Source: Verrucomicrobiaceae bacterium | Lineage (GTDB): Bacteria > Verrucomicrobiota > Verrucomicrobiia > Verrucomicrobiales > Verrucomicrobiaceae | Assembly (NCBI GenBank): GCA_015075365.1 | Contig: JABTUN010000004.1 | Span: 310,001-374,000, forward strand | Direction of reading: 5' to 3' | Length of the DNA stretch: 64,000 nt | Shown: positions 41,426-50,404 of the stretch, in pieces | Layout of the letters: each line of letters begins with the position of its first letter | How positions within the stretch are numbered: position 1 is the first letter of the stretch | Program-made: the position numbers and the translations under genes | The notes under the pieces: generated by a model | Databases searched by the model: none | Told to the model about the DNA's origin: nothing | Seen by the model: only the letters and a program-made list of their open reading frames with translations

Positions 41426-42370
41426 ATGAAAGCGCTCCTTCCTGCCCTTCTGATCCTTTCCAGCACACTCCACGCCGCCACACCGCCGCGCGAGTGGACC
41501 TCGGCGGATGGGAAATCGAAGTTCAAGGGCGATCTCGTGGAATTCTCGGACAAGGAGGTGCGCATCCGCCGGTCGAGCGATTTCAACCAGTTCAAACTGC
41601 CGCTCGAAAAGCTCTCCCAAGCGGACAGGGACTATGTTTTCAACCTGCTGCGCGAAAAGCGCCGTGACTCCGGTCTCAAGGATGGCGCGCACGCGGACAA
41701 GATCACCGGCCAGTTCGTCAAAGCCGTGTCCAAGCAGGGCCTGAACTACCAAGTCTGGGGAAACCCGAAGCTCGACGCCACGAAGCGCTACCCGCTCATC
41801 ATCTGGCTGCACGGTGCCGGCCAGAGCGGCAGCGACAACGAGTCCCAGCTCGGCGGCGCGCCCAAAAACTGGGTGACGGAGGCGAATCAGGCCAAAAACC
41901 CGTGCTTCCTGCTCGCCCCGCAATGTCCGTCGCGTGACATCGGCTGGAAGGAGCAGGTGGCGGCGAATGTCATCGCCCTCATCGCCGACCTGTCCGACCA
42001 CCTGCCCATCGACGAGTCACGCATCTACCTCACCGGCAGTTCCATGGGAGGCTCCGGCACCTGGTACATGGCCGCCAAGTATCCGCAGGTCTTCGCCGCC
42101 TGCGTGCCTCTGTGCGGCGGCGGTGACCCCAAGAACGCGGAAGTGCTGAAAGCGCTGCCGTTCTGGGTTTTCCACGGCGACGCGGACGACCAGGTACCCG
42201 TGGACCGCTCCCGAGTGATGGTCGAGGCCGTGAAAAAAGCCGGTGGAGAGTTGATGAACTACTCCGAACTGGCCGGCGAGGGCCACGGCATCACCGGTGT
42301 CGTCTATCCGCGCGAGGATTTGCGTGACTGGCTCTTCCAGCAGAAAAAGGAGGCTCCCACCGCGAACTGA
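41426..42370 (+). CDS. Secreted alpha/beta-hydrolase esterase with SHD1-like domain
   Basis: Protein of 314 residues, signal peptide MKALLPALLILSSTLHAA. Residues 20-75 match the SHD1-type domain (REWTSADGKSKFKGDLVEF...VRIRRSSDF...LPLEKLSQADRDYV) that is common in verrucomicrobial and planctomycete secreted proteins. The hydrolase part has the oxyanion WLHGAGQSG, nucleophile GSSMGGSGTW, Asp in GDADDQVPV and His in GEGHGITG, similar to feruloyl or polyhydroxybutyrate-type esterases. It probably cleaves ester links in polysaccharides outside the inner membrane. It follows the SGNH hydrolase by 42 bp on the same strand. Confidence 0.88.
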   Translation: MKALLPALLILSSTLHAATPPREWTSADGKSKFKGDLVEFSDKEVRIRRSSDFNQFKLPLEKLSQADRDYVFNLLREKRRDSGLKDGAHADKITGQFVKAVSKQGLNYQVWGNPKLDATKRYPLIIWLHGAGQSGSDNESQLGGAPKNWVTEANQAKNPCFLLAPQCPSRDIGWKEQVAANVIALIADLSDHLPIDESRIYLTGSSMGGSGTWYMAAKYPQVFAACVPLCGGGDPKNAEVLKALPFWVFHGDADDQVPVDRSRVMVEAVKKAGGELMNYSELAGEGHGITGVVYPREDLRDWLFQQKKEAPTAN

Positions 42371-42371
42371 C

Positions 42372-42848
42372 ATGCTCCACCACCACCATTCCGTCACCTG
42401 CCGCCATCACGACAAGCATTCCGCGCAGGAAGTGCTCGACGAGGCCCTGCACCGCGCGAAGGACGGCGGCCTGCGCCGCACGCGCGCGCTGGAGGACGTG
42501 CTGCGCATCCTCATCGCCTCCCACCAGCCGCTGAACCTGGCGGACATTTCCGAATCGAAGGGCCTCAAAAGCGGCGCTGACCGCGCCACCGTCTATCGCC
42601 TGCTGGTGAAACTGGAGGAGCGCGGCATCATCCGCCGCCTGGGCCTGCACGACCGCAGCACCTACTACACGATGCTGGAGCACGACCGCCACGACGACTA
42701 CCTCATCTGCACCGGCTGCGGCCGCATCCAACGCCTGGACATCCAGTGCCCGGTGGAGGCCCTGGAGCGTGACATCGAAAAGGCTTCCGGCTTCAAGAAG
42801 CTCCACCACGAGCTGGAGTTCTACGGCCTGTGCCCGAAGTGCGCATAG
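42372..42848 (+). CDS. Fur-family metal-responsive regulator
   Basis: Protein of 158 residues. The winged helix contains RALEDVLRILIASHQPLNLADI and RATVYRLLVKLEERGIIRRL. The dimer domain has the metal-site cluster HDRHDDYLICTGCGRI and a second CPKC pair at the C-terminus, the structural zinc site of Fur/Zur/PerR. The N-terminus is unusual: MLHHHHSVTCRHHDKH, with seven His and one Cys in 16 residues. Which metal it senses cannot be decided. It begins 1 bp after the esterase stop, so it may be co-transcribed. Confidence 0.88.
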   Translation: MLHHHHSVTCRHHDKHSAQEVLDEALHRAKDGGLRRTRALEDVLRILIASHQPLNLADISESKGLKSGADRATVYRLLVKLEERGIIRRLGLHDRSTYYTMLEHDRHDDYLICTGCGRIQRLDIQCPVEALERDIEKASGFKKLHHELEFYGLCPKCA

Positions 42849-42861
42849 CCGCGCGATCCCT

Positions 42862-43335
42862 CTACTGCTTGGCAAGACCGCCCAGAGCGCAGATGCGGTC
42901 GAAATGCTGTTTTTCGACCGGGGTGATCGAAAGGCGGTTCCCCCGGCGGAGGATCAGCAGATCCGCCAGGGCCTTGTCCGCGCGAAGCATGTCCAGCGTG
43001 ACGAAAGTCGGGAAATCGGCCTCCCATTTCACATCGACGAGCAGCCAGCGCGGCTCCTCGCGCTTGCTGCCGGCGTCGAAATACTCCGATGACGGGTCAA
43101 ACTGGGTCGGATCGGCCTTCGCCTCGCTCGCGATGCGCACCACGCCCGCGATGCCCGGTTGCGGACAGCTCGAATGGTAAAAAAAGCCCAGATCACCCAC
43201 CTGCATCTGATCGCGCATCATGTTCCGCACCTGGTAATTGCGCACGCCATTCCACGGCTCCGTTTTCTTCGGGCGCTTCTTGAGGTCATCGAAGGAAAAG
43301 ACGTCGGGTTCGGATTTGAGGAGCCAGTGGGTCAT
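42862..43335 (-). CDS. EVE-domain protein
   Basis: Protein of 157 residues that is one EVE domain: MTHWLLKSEPDVFSFDDL, then WNGVRNYQVRNMMRDQMQVGDLGFFYHSSC, and the segment PRWLLVDVKWEADFP. EVE folds are PUA-like and bind modified bases in RNA or DNA (for example 5-methylcytosine). A start 13 codons upstream is not supported by the family. Convergent with the Fur-type gene, 13 bp between stops. Often seen near restriction or stress genes; here beside a toxin-antitoxin module. Confidence 0.93.
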   Translation of the reverse strand: MTHWLLKSEPDVFSFDDLKKRPKKTEPWNGVRNYQVRNMMRDQMQVGDLGFFYHSSCPQPGIAGVVRIASEAKADPTQFDPSSEYFDAGSKREEPRWLLVDVKWEADFPTFVTLDMLRADKALADLLILRRGNRLSITPVEKQHFDRICALGGLAKQ

Positions 43336-43389
43336 CCTTACCGCATTAGCGTTTCCGTTCCTGCGGACAATCAAATTTCTCCGCTCCCG

Positions 43390-43815
43390 TTAGTCGAGCC
43401 AGTTGGCCACCTGCAATTCTGGGATGAGTCGGAAATCCTCCAGGTTTCGAGTCAACAGCATGGCCTCGTGTGCCAGTGCGATGCTCGCAATCTTCAAGTC
43501 CATCGTCCCGGAGCGGCGAAACACACTTCGAAGTCGGGTGAAAATCATGGCAGCATCTGTGTCGAAAGGAAGAACACCCAGCCGGACGGAGGTTTCCAGT
43601 GCCGCCTGCATGCGGGTGTAAGTCTCGACCTGGTCCAGACCATGCTGCTGTTTGTTCAGCAAGGCCATCCAGCCCCGAAGGGACTCCTCGACCACGATAA
43701 TGCTGGTGAAAACTTCAGCCTGATGTTCCGCGATTCGCTGGCGCAACCGTAGGCCTGTCGCAGACTCGTCACTCACGAGTTCACGGAGATGATTGGTGTC
43801 CAGGATGACGAACAT
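43390..43815 (-). CDS. vapC: PIN-domain ribonuclease toxin (VapC family)
   Basis: Protein of 141 residues: MFVILDTNHLRELV (first Asp), TSIIVVEESLRGW (Glu), PFDTDAAMIFTRL and SGTMDLKIASIALAHEAMLLTRNLEDFRLIP (late Asp residues) give a complete VapC acidic site, with the LLTRNxxDF motif strongly typical. It is an Mg-dependent RNase blocked by its antitoxin. Coupled to the upstream antitoxin through a TGATG overlap at 43813-43817. Downstream of dnaE on the same strand. Confidence 0.88.
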   Translation of the reverse strand: MFVILDTNHLRELVSDESATGLRLRQRIAEHQAEVFTSIIVVEESLRGWMALLNKQQHGLDQVETYTRMQAALETSVRLGVLPFDTDAAMIFTRLRSVFRRSGTMDLKIASIALAHEAMLLTRNLEDFRLIPELQVANWLD

Positions 43816-44009
43816 CAGCGGGATTGCCGGTCGCTTTGACGCCATTCCTCACCCAAACGGGCGGCTTCGCGGTAAAGCGCATCATCGCGCACGGTGCCGG
43901 CCACCTCACGCCAGCCGGATTTGGGCAGCGAGCGTGCATTCCCCGCAGCACGCCGCGCGCGTACGGCGGCGATCGTATCAACGAGATTGGTGTGTTCAAC
44001 CGTTTGCAT
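43815..44009 (-). CDS. VapB-type antitoxin
   Basis: Protein of 64 residues, MQTVEHTNLVDTIAAVRARR followed by a basic and helical tail (WREVAGTVRDDALYREAARLGEEWRQ). The 'GTVRDDxLYREAxRLGxEWR' ending is a recognisable antitoxin tail that pairs with VapC proteins. Its stop overlaps the toxin start by one base. Only 16 bp separate it from the dnaE stop, so it may be read from the dnaE transcript as well as from its own promoter. Confidence 0.78.
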   Translation of the reverse strand: MQTVEHTNLVDTIAAVRARRAAGNARSLPKSGWREVAGTVRDDALYREAARLGEEWRQSDRQSR

Positions 44010-44025
44010 GGTGGAATGTTACTGG

Positions 44026-47000
44026 TCACATCCAAATCGTCAACGCACGCCTCAAATCGGCGCTCGGGTTGACGCGGAAGGCGGCATCCACCTCCAAACG
44101 GGCTTTGTGGCCGTTTTGGGAGATTTCGAGGAAGACGGGGAGGTCGCCGGGGTGCTGGGTGAGGACTTCGTGGATGCGTTCGAGGTCGGTTTCGTCGTGC
44201 TGGCGGGTGTTGAGGCGCAGGACGATGGGCTTGGGCGGTGGCGGCGGCTTCGGCGGCGGGGGCAGGGAAGGGTCGGGATCGCCGGCGTTGCGTGGTTTGG
44301 CGGCCTTGGGCTTGAGCGGCTTGGCGTCGTTGCAGGTGCAGCGGTTGCCGTCGGTCTTTTGATCTTTGCTGACGCGGACGCGGAAGGCCATCACGGCGCC
44401 GTTGGCGAGCACCTCTTTGATTTTCTCGTAGTCATCGCTCCAGCACATCATCTCCTGCACGCCGGTGAAGTCTTCCACCTTGAAGGTGGCGAAGGGCCGG
44501 TTGTCCTTCTTCGAGTAGCGCACCTCGAGCTGGCTCAAAATGCCCGCGATGGTGATGGTCGAGGCTTTCTCCTTCGTGTCGATCTCCTCGATGGCGGCGA
44601 TCTTGGTGAGCTTCACGCTGTCAAAGTGGCCGCGGTAGCTGTCGAGCGGATGACCGCTGACGTAGAAGCCAAGCAATTCCTTCTCGAAGGCCAAAACCTC
44701 GTCGGTGGTCCAGACGATGGCGGGCGTGTCAGATTCGGTTTTCTTCTTCTTGGGCTTCCCGAGGTCAAAATCATCGAAAAGACCGCCCTGGCCGGCCTTC
44801 TTGTCCTTTTGCATCGACGCGGCGGAGGCGAGCACCTGCTCCAATTTGCCAAACATCACGGCTCGCAGCTCGCCGGTGAAGTCGAAGGCACCGGCCTTCA
44901 CGAGCGCTTCCATGAGTTTTTTGTTCACAGCGCGGTTGTCCATGCGTGCCGCGAAATCTTCGAGGCTGGTGAACGGGCCGTTTTGCTCGCGTTCCGCAAT
45001 GGCGGCCTCCATTGCGCCCTCGCCGACGTTCTTGATGGCGCTGAGGCCGTAGCGGATCGCATTCGGTGGCGGTGATGCGTGATCCGTGATGCGTGACTCT
45101 TCTGGAGTGAGTTCGGCCACATATTCGGGGGCGAACTTGAGCGCGGATTTGTTGATGTCCGGCGGTAACACCCGGATGCCCATCTCGAAGCACTCGGATA
45201 CGAAATTGGCGATCTTGTCGGGATTGCTGATTTCGTAGCTGAGCACGCCCGCCATGAATTCGACGGGGTAATTGGCCTTCAAATAGGCGGTGCGATACGT
45301 GACGATCCCGTAGGCGGCGGAGTGGGACTTGTTGAAGCCGTATTGCGCGAATTTTTCGAGCAAGTCGAAGACGGCGTTGGCCTGCTTTTCGGGGATGCCG
45401 TTCGTTTTGAGGCAGCCTTCGACGAAAATGAGTCGCTGACGCGCCATCTCGGCGGCGTCCTTCTTACCCATCGCGCGGCGCAGCATGTCAGCGCCGCCGA
45501 GGGAGAAGCCCGCGAGCACGTTCGCGGCCTGCATGACCTGCTCCTGGTAAACCAGAATGCCGTAAGTCTCCTTGGCGATCTTTTCGAGCAGCGGATGCGG
45601 ATACTCGACCTTCTCGAGGCCTTTTTTTCGAGCGATGTAGTCGGGAATGAACTGCATCGGCCCCGGACGATACAGGGCGAGGATAGCGATGATTTCCTCG
45701 ATGGTGTCCGGCCCGAGCTGTTTGCAGGTGTTGACCATGCCGCCAGATTCCATCTGGAACACGGCGACTGTTTCGCCGCGTTTGATAAGATCGAAGGTCT
45801 TGACGTCGTCGAGCGGCGCATCGGCCACTTTGAAGCCGGGCACGCGTTTGTTGATCCAGTACTCGGCCTCGTGGATCACCGTCAGCGTTTTGAGGCCGAG
45901 GAAGTCCATCTTGAGCATGCCGAGCTCGGTGAGCGGCTTCATCGCGTATTGCGAGAGCACGGCCTCTTCCTTGTCTCGCGTGAGGGCGATGAAGTTGTCG
46001 AGCGGGCGGTCGCCGATGACGACACCGGCCGCATGCACGCCGGTGCCGCGCGTGAGGCCTTCGAGGAAGGTGGCGTGACGCCAAAGCTCCTGCGCATTGC
46101 CATCGGCCTCGAGTTTCGCGGCGAGCTCGGGGTTTTTCTTCACCGACTCTTCGAGGTCGATGTTCAGCTCGTTCGGGATCATCTTCGCGAGCGCATCGCT
46201 ATCGCCATAGCTCCAGCCGAGCACGCGACCGACATCGCGGATGACTGATTTGGCGCCCATGGTGCCAAAGGTGATGATGTGGCAAACGCTGAGGTCGCCG
46301 TATTTTTCGCGGACGTATTGGATGACCTCGGGACGGCGTGTCTGGCAGAAGTCGATATCGATATCGGGCGGCGAAACACGCTCAGGATTGAGGAATCGCT
46401 CGAACACGAGCTCGAAACGCAGCGGATCGATGTCAGTGATGCCGAGACAAAACGCGACGAGCGAGCCTGCGGCCGATCCACGGCCCGGACCGACGGGGAT
46501 GCCGTGCTCGCGAGCCCAGTTGATGAAGTCCCAGACGATGAGGAAGTAGCTGGTGAAGTTCTTTTCCTTCAACAACGCCAGCTCGACCTCCATGCGCTTT
46601 TGCAGCACGTCATCATTCAGCGCACGGTCGCGGCCGTAGCGGCGCTCCAGGCCCTCCTGCGTGAGTTTGCGCAGGTATTCGTTTCGATCCCCGCCATCGG
46701 GCATCGGATACTGCGGGTAGCGTTCGATGGAGGTGGAATCGAGGTGGATCTTCAGCTCGCAGCGCTCGGCGATGTCGAGCGTGGCATCGCAGGCGTCTGG
46801 CAGCTCGGCAAAGAGCGCCCGCATCTCCTCGGCGCTCTTGAAATAGACCTCCGGGGAGTAGGTCATGCGGTTCTGGTCGTAGATCGACGCCCCGGTGCCG
46901 ATGCAGATCATGATGTCGTGCGACTCATGGTCCGCCTTGTTGAGGAAATGCACGTCATTGGTGGCGACGTTGCGCAGGCCATACTGCTTCGCCCATTCGA

Positions 47001-47628
47001 CCATCTGGCGGGCGCTCTTGCGCTGCGCCTCGGTGTTGTGGTCCTGGATTTCGAGGAAGAAATTTTCCGGTCCGTAGATGTCGAGGAAGTCCCGCAGGCT
47101 CTTCTCCGCCTCGTCCTTGCGGTCGGAGAGCAGGAACTCATTGATCTCGCCATTGATGCAGCCGCTGAGGCAGATGATGCCCTTCGAATACTGGCGCAGC
47201 AGGTCCTTATCGACGCGGGGCTTGTACCACTGGCCGTGCAGATGGGCCTGCGAGACGAGCTTCGAGAGATTGTCGAAGCCTTCGTTGCTGGAGGCCAGCA
47301 GCGTGAGGTGAGAGGCTCGTTTGCGGCCGGGGACCTCCTGCCTGTCGTGCATGGAACCGGGTGCGAGGTAGATCTCGCAGCCGAGGATGGGCTTCACCTG
47401 CTTCGCGAGCTGCTCGGGCGTGGCTTCCTCACCCTTTTTGAGCTTCGGCTTCGTTTTGCCGGCCGCCATGTAGAAGTCGATCGCGCCGAAAAGATTGCCA
47501 TGGTCCGTGATGGCCACGGCGGGCATTTTGTATTCCTGCGCCCGCTTCACCACCTGATCAATCCGCACCGCGCCGTCGAGCAGCGAGTAGTCGGAGTGGA
47601 GGTGGAGATGGACGAAGGAGGAAGGCAT
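44026..47628 (-). CDS. dnaE: DNA polymerase III subunit alpha
   Basis: Protein of 1200 residues. The PHP domain begins FVHLHLHSDYSLLDG. The polymerase core has GPGRGSAAGSLVAF and PDIDIDFCQTRR with the catalytic Asp pair, and later YRPGPMQFIP and YGILVYQEQVMQ. The helix-hairpin-helix/tau-binding part (IRYGLSAIKNVGEGA) and an OB fold (ITIAGILSQLEVRYSKK) follow. Length fits the DnaE1 type without a 3'-5' exonuclease. Oddities are a repeat-derived insertion near residues 845-853 and a Pro/Lys-rich stretch around 1115-1145. It is the main replicative polymerase. Confidence 0.97.
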   Translation of the reverse strand: MPSSFVHLHLHSDYSLLDGAVRIDQVVKRAQEYKMPAVAITDHGNLFGAIDFYMAAGKTKPKLKKGEEATPEQLAKQVKPILGCEIYLAPGSMHDRQEVPGRKRASHLTLLASSNEGFDNLSKLVSQAHLHGQWYKPRVDKDLLRQYSKGIICLSGCINGEINEFLLSDRKDEAEKSLRDFLDIYGPENFFLEIQDHNTEAQRKSARQMVEWAKQYGLRNVATNDVHFLNKADHESHDIMICIGTGASIYDQNRMTYSPEVYFKSAEEMRALFAELPDACDATLDIAERCELKIHLDSTSIERYPQYPMPDGGDRNEYLRKLTQEGLERRYGRDRALNDDVLQKRMEVELALLKEKNFTSYFLIVWDFINWAREHGIPVGPGRGSAAGSLVAFCLGITDIDPLRFELVFERFLNPERVSPPDIDIDFCQTRRPEVIQYVREKYGDLSVCHIITFGTMGAKSVIRDVGRVLGWSYGDSDALAKMIPNELNIDLEESVKKNPELAAKLEADGNAQELWRHATFLEGLTRGTGVHAAGVVIGDRPLDNFIALTRDKEEAVLSQYAMKPLTELGMLKMDFLGLKTLTVIHEAEYWINKRVPGFKVADAPLDDVKTFDLIKRGETVAVFQMESGGMVNTCKQLGPDTIEEIIAILALYRPGPMQFIPDYIARKKGLEKVEYPHPLLEKIAKETYGILVYQEQVMQAANVLAGFSLGGADMLRRAMGKKDAAEMARQRLIFVEGCLKTNGIPEKQANAVFDLLEKFAQYGFNKSHSAAYGIVTYRTAYLKANYPVEFMAGVLSYEISNPDKIANFVSECFEMGIRVLPPDINKSALKFAPEYVAELTPEESRITDHASPPPNAIRYGLSAIKNVGEGAMEAAIAEREQNGPFTSLEDFAARMDNRAVNKKLMEALVKAGAFDFTGELRAVMFGKLEQVLASAASMQKDKKAGQGGLFDDFDLGKPKKKKTESDTPAIVWTTDEVLAFEKELLGFYVSGHPLDSYRGHFDSVKLTKIAAIEEIDTKEKASTITIAGILSQLEVRYSKKDNRPFATFKVEDFTGVQEMMCWSDDYEKIKEVLANGAVMAFRVRVSKDQKTDGNRCTCNDAKPLKPKAAKPRNAGDPDPSLPPPPKPPPPPKPIVLRLNTRQHDETDLERIHEVLTQHPGDLPVFLEISQNGHKARLEVDAAFRVNPSADLRRALTIWM
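45072..45096 (-). repeat. GTGATGCGTGA direct repeat embedded in dnaE
   Basis: GTGATGCGTGA occurs at 45072-45082 and again at 45086-45096, 14 bp apart. In dnaE it is read as the segment ESRITDHASPP, between EYVAELTPE and NAIRYGLSAIKN, where DnaE families usually join the two blocks with little or no sequence. It looks like intergenic-type repeat DNA captured in frame in an essential gene. Confidence 0.65.
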
Positions 47629-47721
47629 GTGGGGAATGACGAAACCCGAATGGCGAAGGACGAATTTCGGGCTGGCCTGCCAGTTTTAGCGCGTCGTTCG
47701 GGGATGGATAGTGGGACTTTT

Positions 47722-48440
47722 TCACAACGTGGCCGTTCGCCGCGGATTGACCGGGTTTTGCTCCCACGGAATGACCTCGCCGGTGGCCCACGAAAGCCGC
47801 GTCAGATGCAGGTCGATGGGGCGGATGCCCTCGGCGGCGAGGATGAAATTGCCCTCGTGCTCATCGGAAACGACCACGAGATCGCCTTCGCGTGTCCACG
47901 CTCCTTCGTCGTATTCAAAGCCAGCACTGCGGAGCCAGCGGTTGATCGCGGGCTTCATCGGATGCGGGTTGTCGGGATCAGCAGCCTCGACTTCCGGCTG
48001 GCGGATGACGAGACGCGGACCTTCCTCGGTAAGAATGACGCCAAGAAACTCGATTTGATCGCCAAAGATGATGTTGGCTAGGTGGCAGGACGTCAGATAC
48101 TCCAAAGCGCCAAGCTCAGGAATGCGACGACGGCGGCTGATGAGCGCGAGGTTCGGGCCGGTGACCTTGATGCGCCACTCGGGGCACTTGAGATCCACAT
48201 AGGTCTCATGCTGCTGGCCTCCATCCCGTGGATCGAGCGAGGTCAGCCAATCGTAGCTGAAGAGAGCCCCGCACTGCCGTGCGAACGCCTCCAATGATCC
48301 GGTCCCGTCACGATCTGGCCCAATTGACGGCGGATGCGGCTGCTGGCCCGGTCCTGCCTGCGCATGCGCTCGATACGCTCCGGCGTCCATTCGCCGGAGC
48401 CACTCGATGGCGGCGTGGAGGTGGTCTTTGTAGCGGACAT
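47722..48440 (-). pseudogene. Hypothetical protein gene with probable frameshift
   Basis: The 5' part (from ATG 48440) encodes MSATKTTSTPPSSG, then WTPERIERMRRQDRASSRIR and RQLGQIVTG, and ends at a TGA at 48243. The rest of the protein is in another frame: SLEAFARQCGALFSYDWLTS through ILTEEGPRLVIRQPEVEA to the stop at 47722. A one-base loss near 48290-48300 would join the two into about 240 residues. Both parts have coding character. If the break is a sequencing error the gene is intact. The second frame also has its own far-upstream start, but that N-terminus looks like a shadow. No family recognised. Confidence 0.5.
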
Positions 48441-48485
48441 GCTGCTTATGATGCCTTCCAGATCTTGGGGTGTCAAACCGGCATG

Positions 48486-49214
48486 TTACTCTTGAAGCCG
48501 GTCCTTCGGCTTCCGGTGCCCGCGGTGGAAGTGGCGATACTTGTTCAGCAAGCGCCAGCCGATGAAAACGGCGGCGAGGGCAATCACCAGGACCACCGTC
48601 GTGGTGGTGGAGCCTTTCGGCGCGGCCTGGGTTGCCGCCGGTGCAGGCGGCGGTGTGCTGCGGAAGACGAACGGGCGGCTCGTTTCTCCGGGGAAGAGCA
48701 CTTGTGGGCGGCGCTCGGCGGCATTTTCGAGGGCATTCAGCAGAATGAGGTCGGTGGCGGCGTTTTTACCAAAGGCGATCTGAAACTCGGTGGCACCCTC
48801 TGGAATGGGCGCGGCGCATTTGGCGAGGAGGTGAAGCTCCTGGGTGTCCGGCTTCAGCGGCATGTTGTCCGCTCCGTCGATCGGCTGGATGGTCAGCTTG
48901 GGCAAGGCGAGCGGTTGACCGTTGAAAAGCAACTGGATGGATTGACGCAGGTATTCCCGGGCCTTTTCGAGGGTGGAGGCGGCTTGATCGGGCGATTGAT
49001 CGGAGAACCACGAGCCTATCACGGGCGGCAGCGAGCGCGGATCAGCCGCCAGAAAGGAGCGGGGGTCAAAATTGATCGTCAGGTCGAAATTCCCGCCTGC
49101 GGTGAAGCGGCTCTCAATGGTCATGCTGGGCACATTGTGACCGTGCAGCAGGCCCGTCGCCCAAAGCAGAGCAAAAAGGGTAAAGGAAAGGCAGGTCCGG
49201 CTTGAAAGCAGCAT
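48486..49214 (-). CDS. Exported hypothetical protein with C-terminal anchor
   Basis: Protein of 242 residues. Signal peptide MLLSSRTCLSFTLFALLWATGLLHG. The main part is strand-rich (SMTIESRFTAGGNFDLTINF; LHLLAKCAAPIPEGATEFQIAFG). After a Pro/Ala/Thr linker comes one transmembrane helix (TTVVLVIALAAVFIGWRLL) and a basic tail, KYRHFHRGHRKPKDRLQE. That gives a periplasmic domain anchored in the inner membrane. No family recognised. Divergent from the FHA-cyclase gene at 49378. Confidence 0.68.
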   Translation of the reverse strand: MLLSSRTCLSFTLFALLWATGLLHGHNVPSMTIESRFTAGGNFDLTINFDPRSFLAADPRSLPPVIGSWFSDQSPDQAASTLEKAREYLRQSIQLLFNGQPLALPKLTIQPIDGADNMPLKPDTQELHLLAKCAAPIPEGATEFQIAFGKNAATDLILLNALENAAERRPQVLFPGETSRPFVFRSTPPPAPAATQAAPKGSTTTTVVLVIALAAVFIGWRLLNKYRHFHRGHRKPKDRLQE

Positions 49215-49377
49215 TCCTGACCCTGCCTGCGCCACGCGCACATGCAAACAAGGGATGCTCGGAGCAGCCTGTCGGGGTTCTTTCGACACGTGGGGCGGTT
49301 TTCTTCTCTAGTTTGAGAACGGGCGGCTTGACTTCCGGCCTGCGAGTTGCTTGAAACAGCGGGACCACGTTTAATTC

Positions 49378-50301
49378 ATGGCGGCCAAGCTAAAATCACT
49401 GGACAAGGACCTCGAGTTTCCGCTCGAGGACTTCAACCTGATCGGACGCAGCCCGGACGCCTCAATCCGGCTGCTGGACGGCGGTGTGTCGCGCCAGCAC
49501 GCCACCATCCGCCGCGATGGTTCGCTTTTCTGGATCTCGGACTTGGGCAGTGCGAACGGCACCTTTGTGAACGATGTGGCTGTGACCACCGCTCGTGCCC
49601 TGCGCCACGGCGACCGTGTGCAATTCGGCACCGGCAGCTTCGTCTTTGACAATGATGAGGAGAGCGGCGCAACGGGCACCCATGCCTCATCCACCCAGGC
49701 ATTGCACACCATCGCGCTGCCGGTCAAAACGGTGAAGGCCACCCTGCTGGTGGGTGATTTACGGAATTTCACCGCCATCTCCGCCCAGCTCAGCGCCGAG
49801 GAGGTGGCCGCCATGTTGCGCGAGTGGTATGCCCAGTGCGAGCAGGTCCTGAAAAGCCGGGGGGCCGTCATCGACAAATTCATCGGCGACGGGGTCTTCG
49901 CCTACTGGCACGGCACGGACGCCGAGACGCGTGCGAAGGCCACCGAGGCCGCCCGAATCCTCAGCGGCCCTGAGGCCGGGGAGACGCCGAAGCGCAAATG
50001 GCTCAAGGACCACATGAATCTCGAGGTTCACTGTCACATCGGCCTGAACATCGGCGACGTGGCTCTCGGCGCGATGGGCCGCGGCATGACCACCGCGGTC
50101 GGCGAGGCCGTGAACGTAACTTTCCGCATCGAAAGCCTCACCAGGAAGCTCCAAGTGCCCGTGCTGGCCGGTGCTCCGTTTCTGGATGGGTGGCAAGAAG
50201 GCCTGTCTCTTTACCAAAACGCGGGCATCCACCCCGTCAAAGGCCAGCCAGATCCTGTGGAGGTCTATTCCCTCATTGATGTGCCGACCATGGCGCTTTG
50301 A
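49378..50301 (+). CDS. FHA domain / class III adenylate-guanylate cyclase protein (second copy)
   Basis: Protein of 307 residues. FHA domain at 15-95: LIGRSPDASIRLLDGGVSRQHATI and SDLGSANGTFVND. The cyclase domain starts near 120: LLVGDLRNFTAISAQLS (first metal Asp), then FIGDGVFAYWHG (second), IGLNIGDVALGAMG and AVGEAVNVTFRIESL, the last resembling the VGxxVNxAxR motif of active class III cyclases. It is more complete than its paralogue at 32572-33453. Cytoplasmic, probably linking phospho-peptide recognition to cyclic nucleotide output (inference). Confidence 0.88.
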   Translation: MAAKLKSLDKDLEFPLEDFNLIGRSPDASIRLLDGGVSRQHATIRRDGSLFWISDLGSANGTFVNDVAVTTARALRHGDRVQFGTGSFVFDNDEESGATGTHASSTQALHTIALPVKTVKATLLVGDLRNFTAISAQLSAEEVAAMLREWYAQCEQVLKSRGAVIDKFIGDGVFAYWHGTDAETRAKATEAARILSGPEAGETPKRKWLKDHMNLEVHCHIGLNIGDVALGAMGRGMTTAVGEAVNVTFRIESLTRKLQVPVLAGAPFLDGWQEGLSLYQNAGIHPVKGQPDPVEVYSLIDVPTMAL

Positions 50302-50404
50302 CAAGGCCTGGAGAGAGTCCGGCCCCGCCTTCACAATCCAGGCAAGGCCGTGGTCAATTCCGGCATGAAATCTGCCCCGCTCTGTGCGTAGTGATCAGCC
50401 CCCC

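Noticed and set aside
40049..42001. A 650-residue minus-strand frame over the SGNH and esterase genes
   Set aside because: Shadow frame; both plus-strand genes have signal peptides and catalytic motifs.
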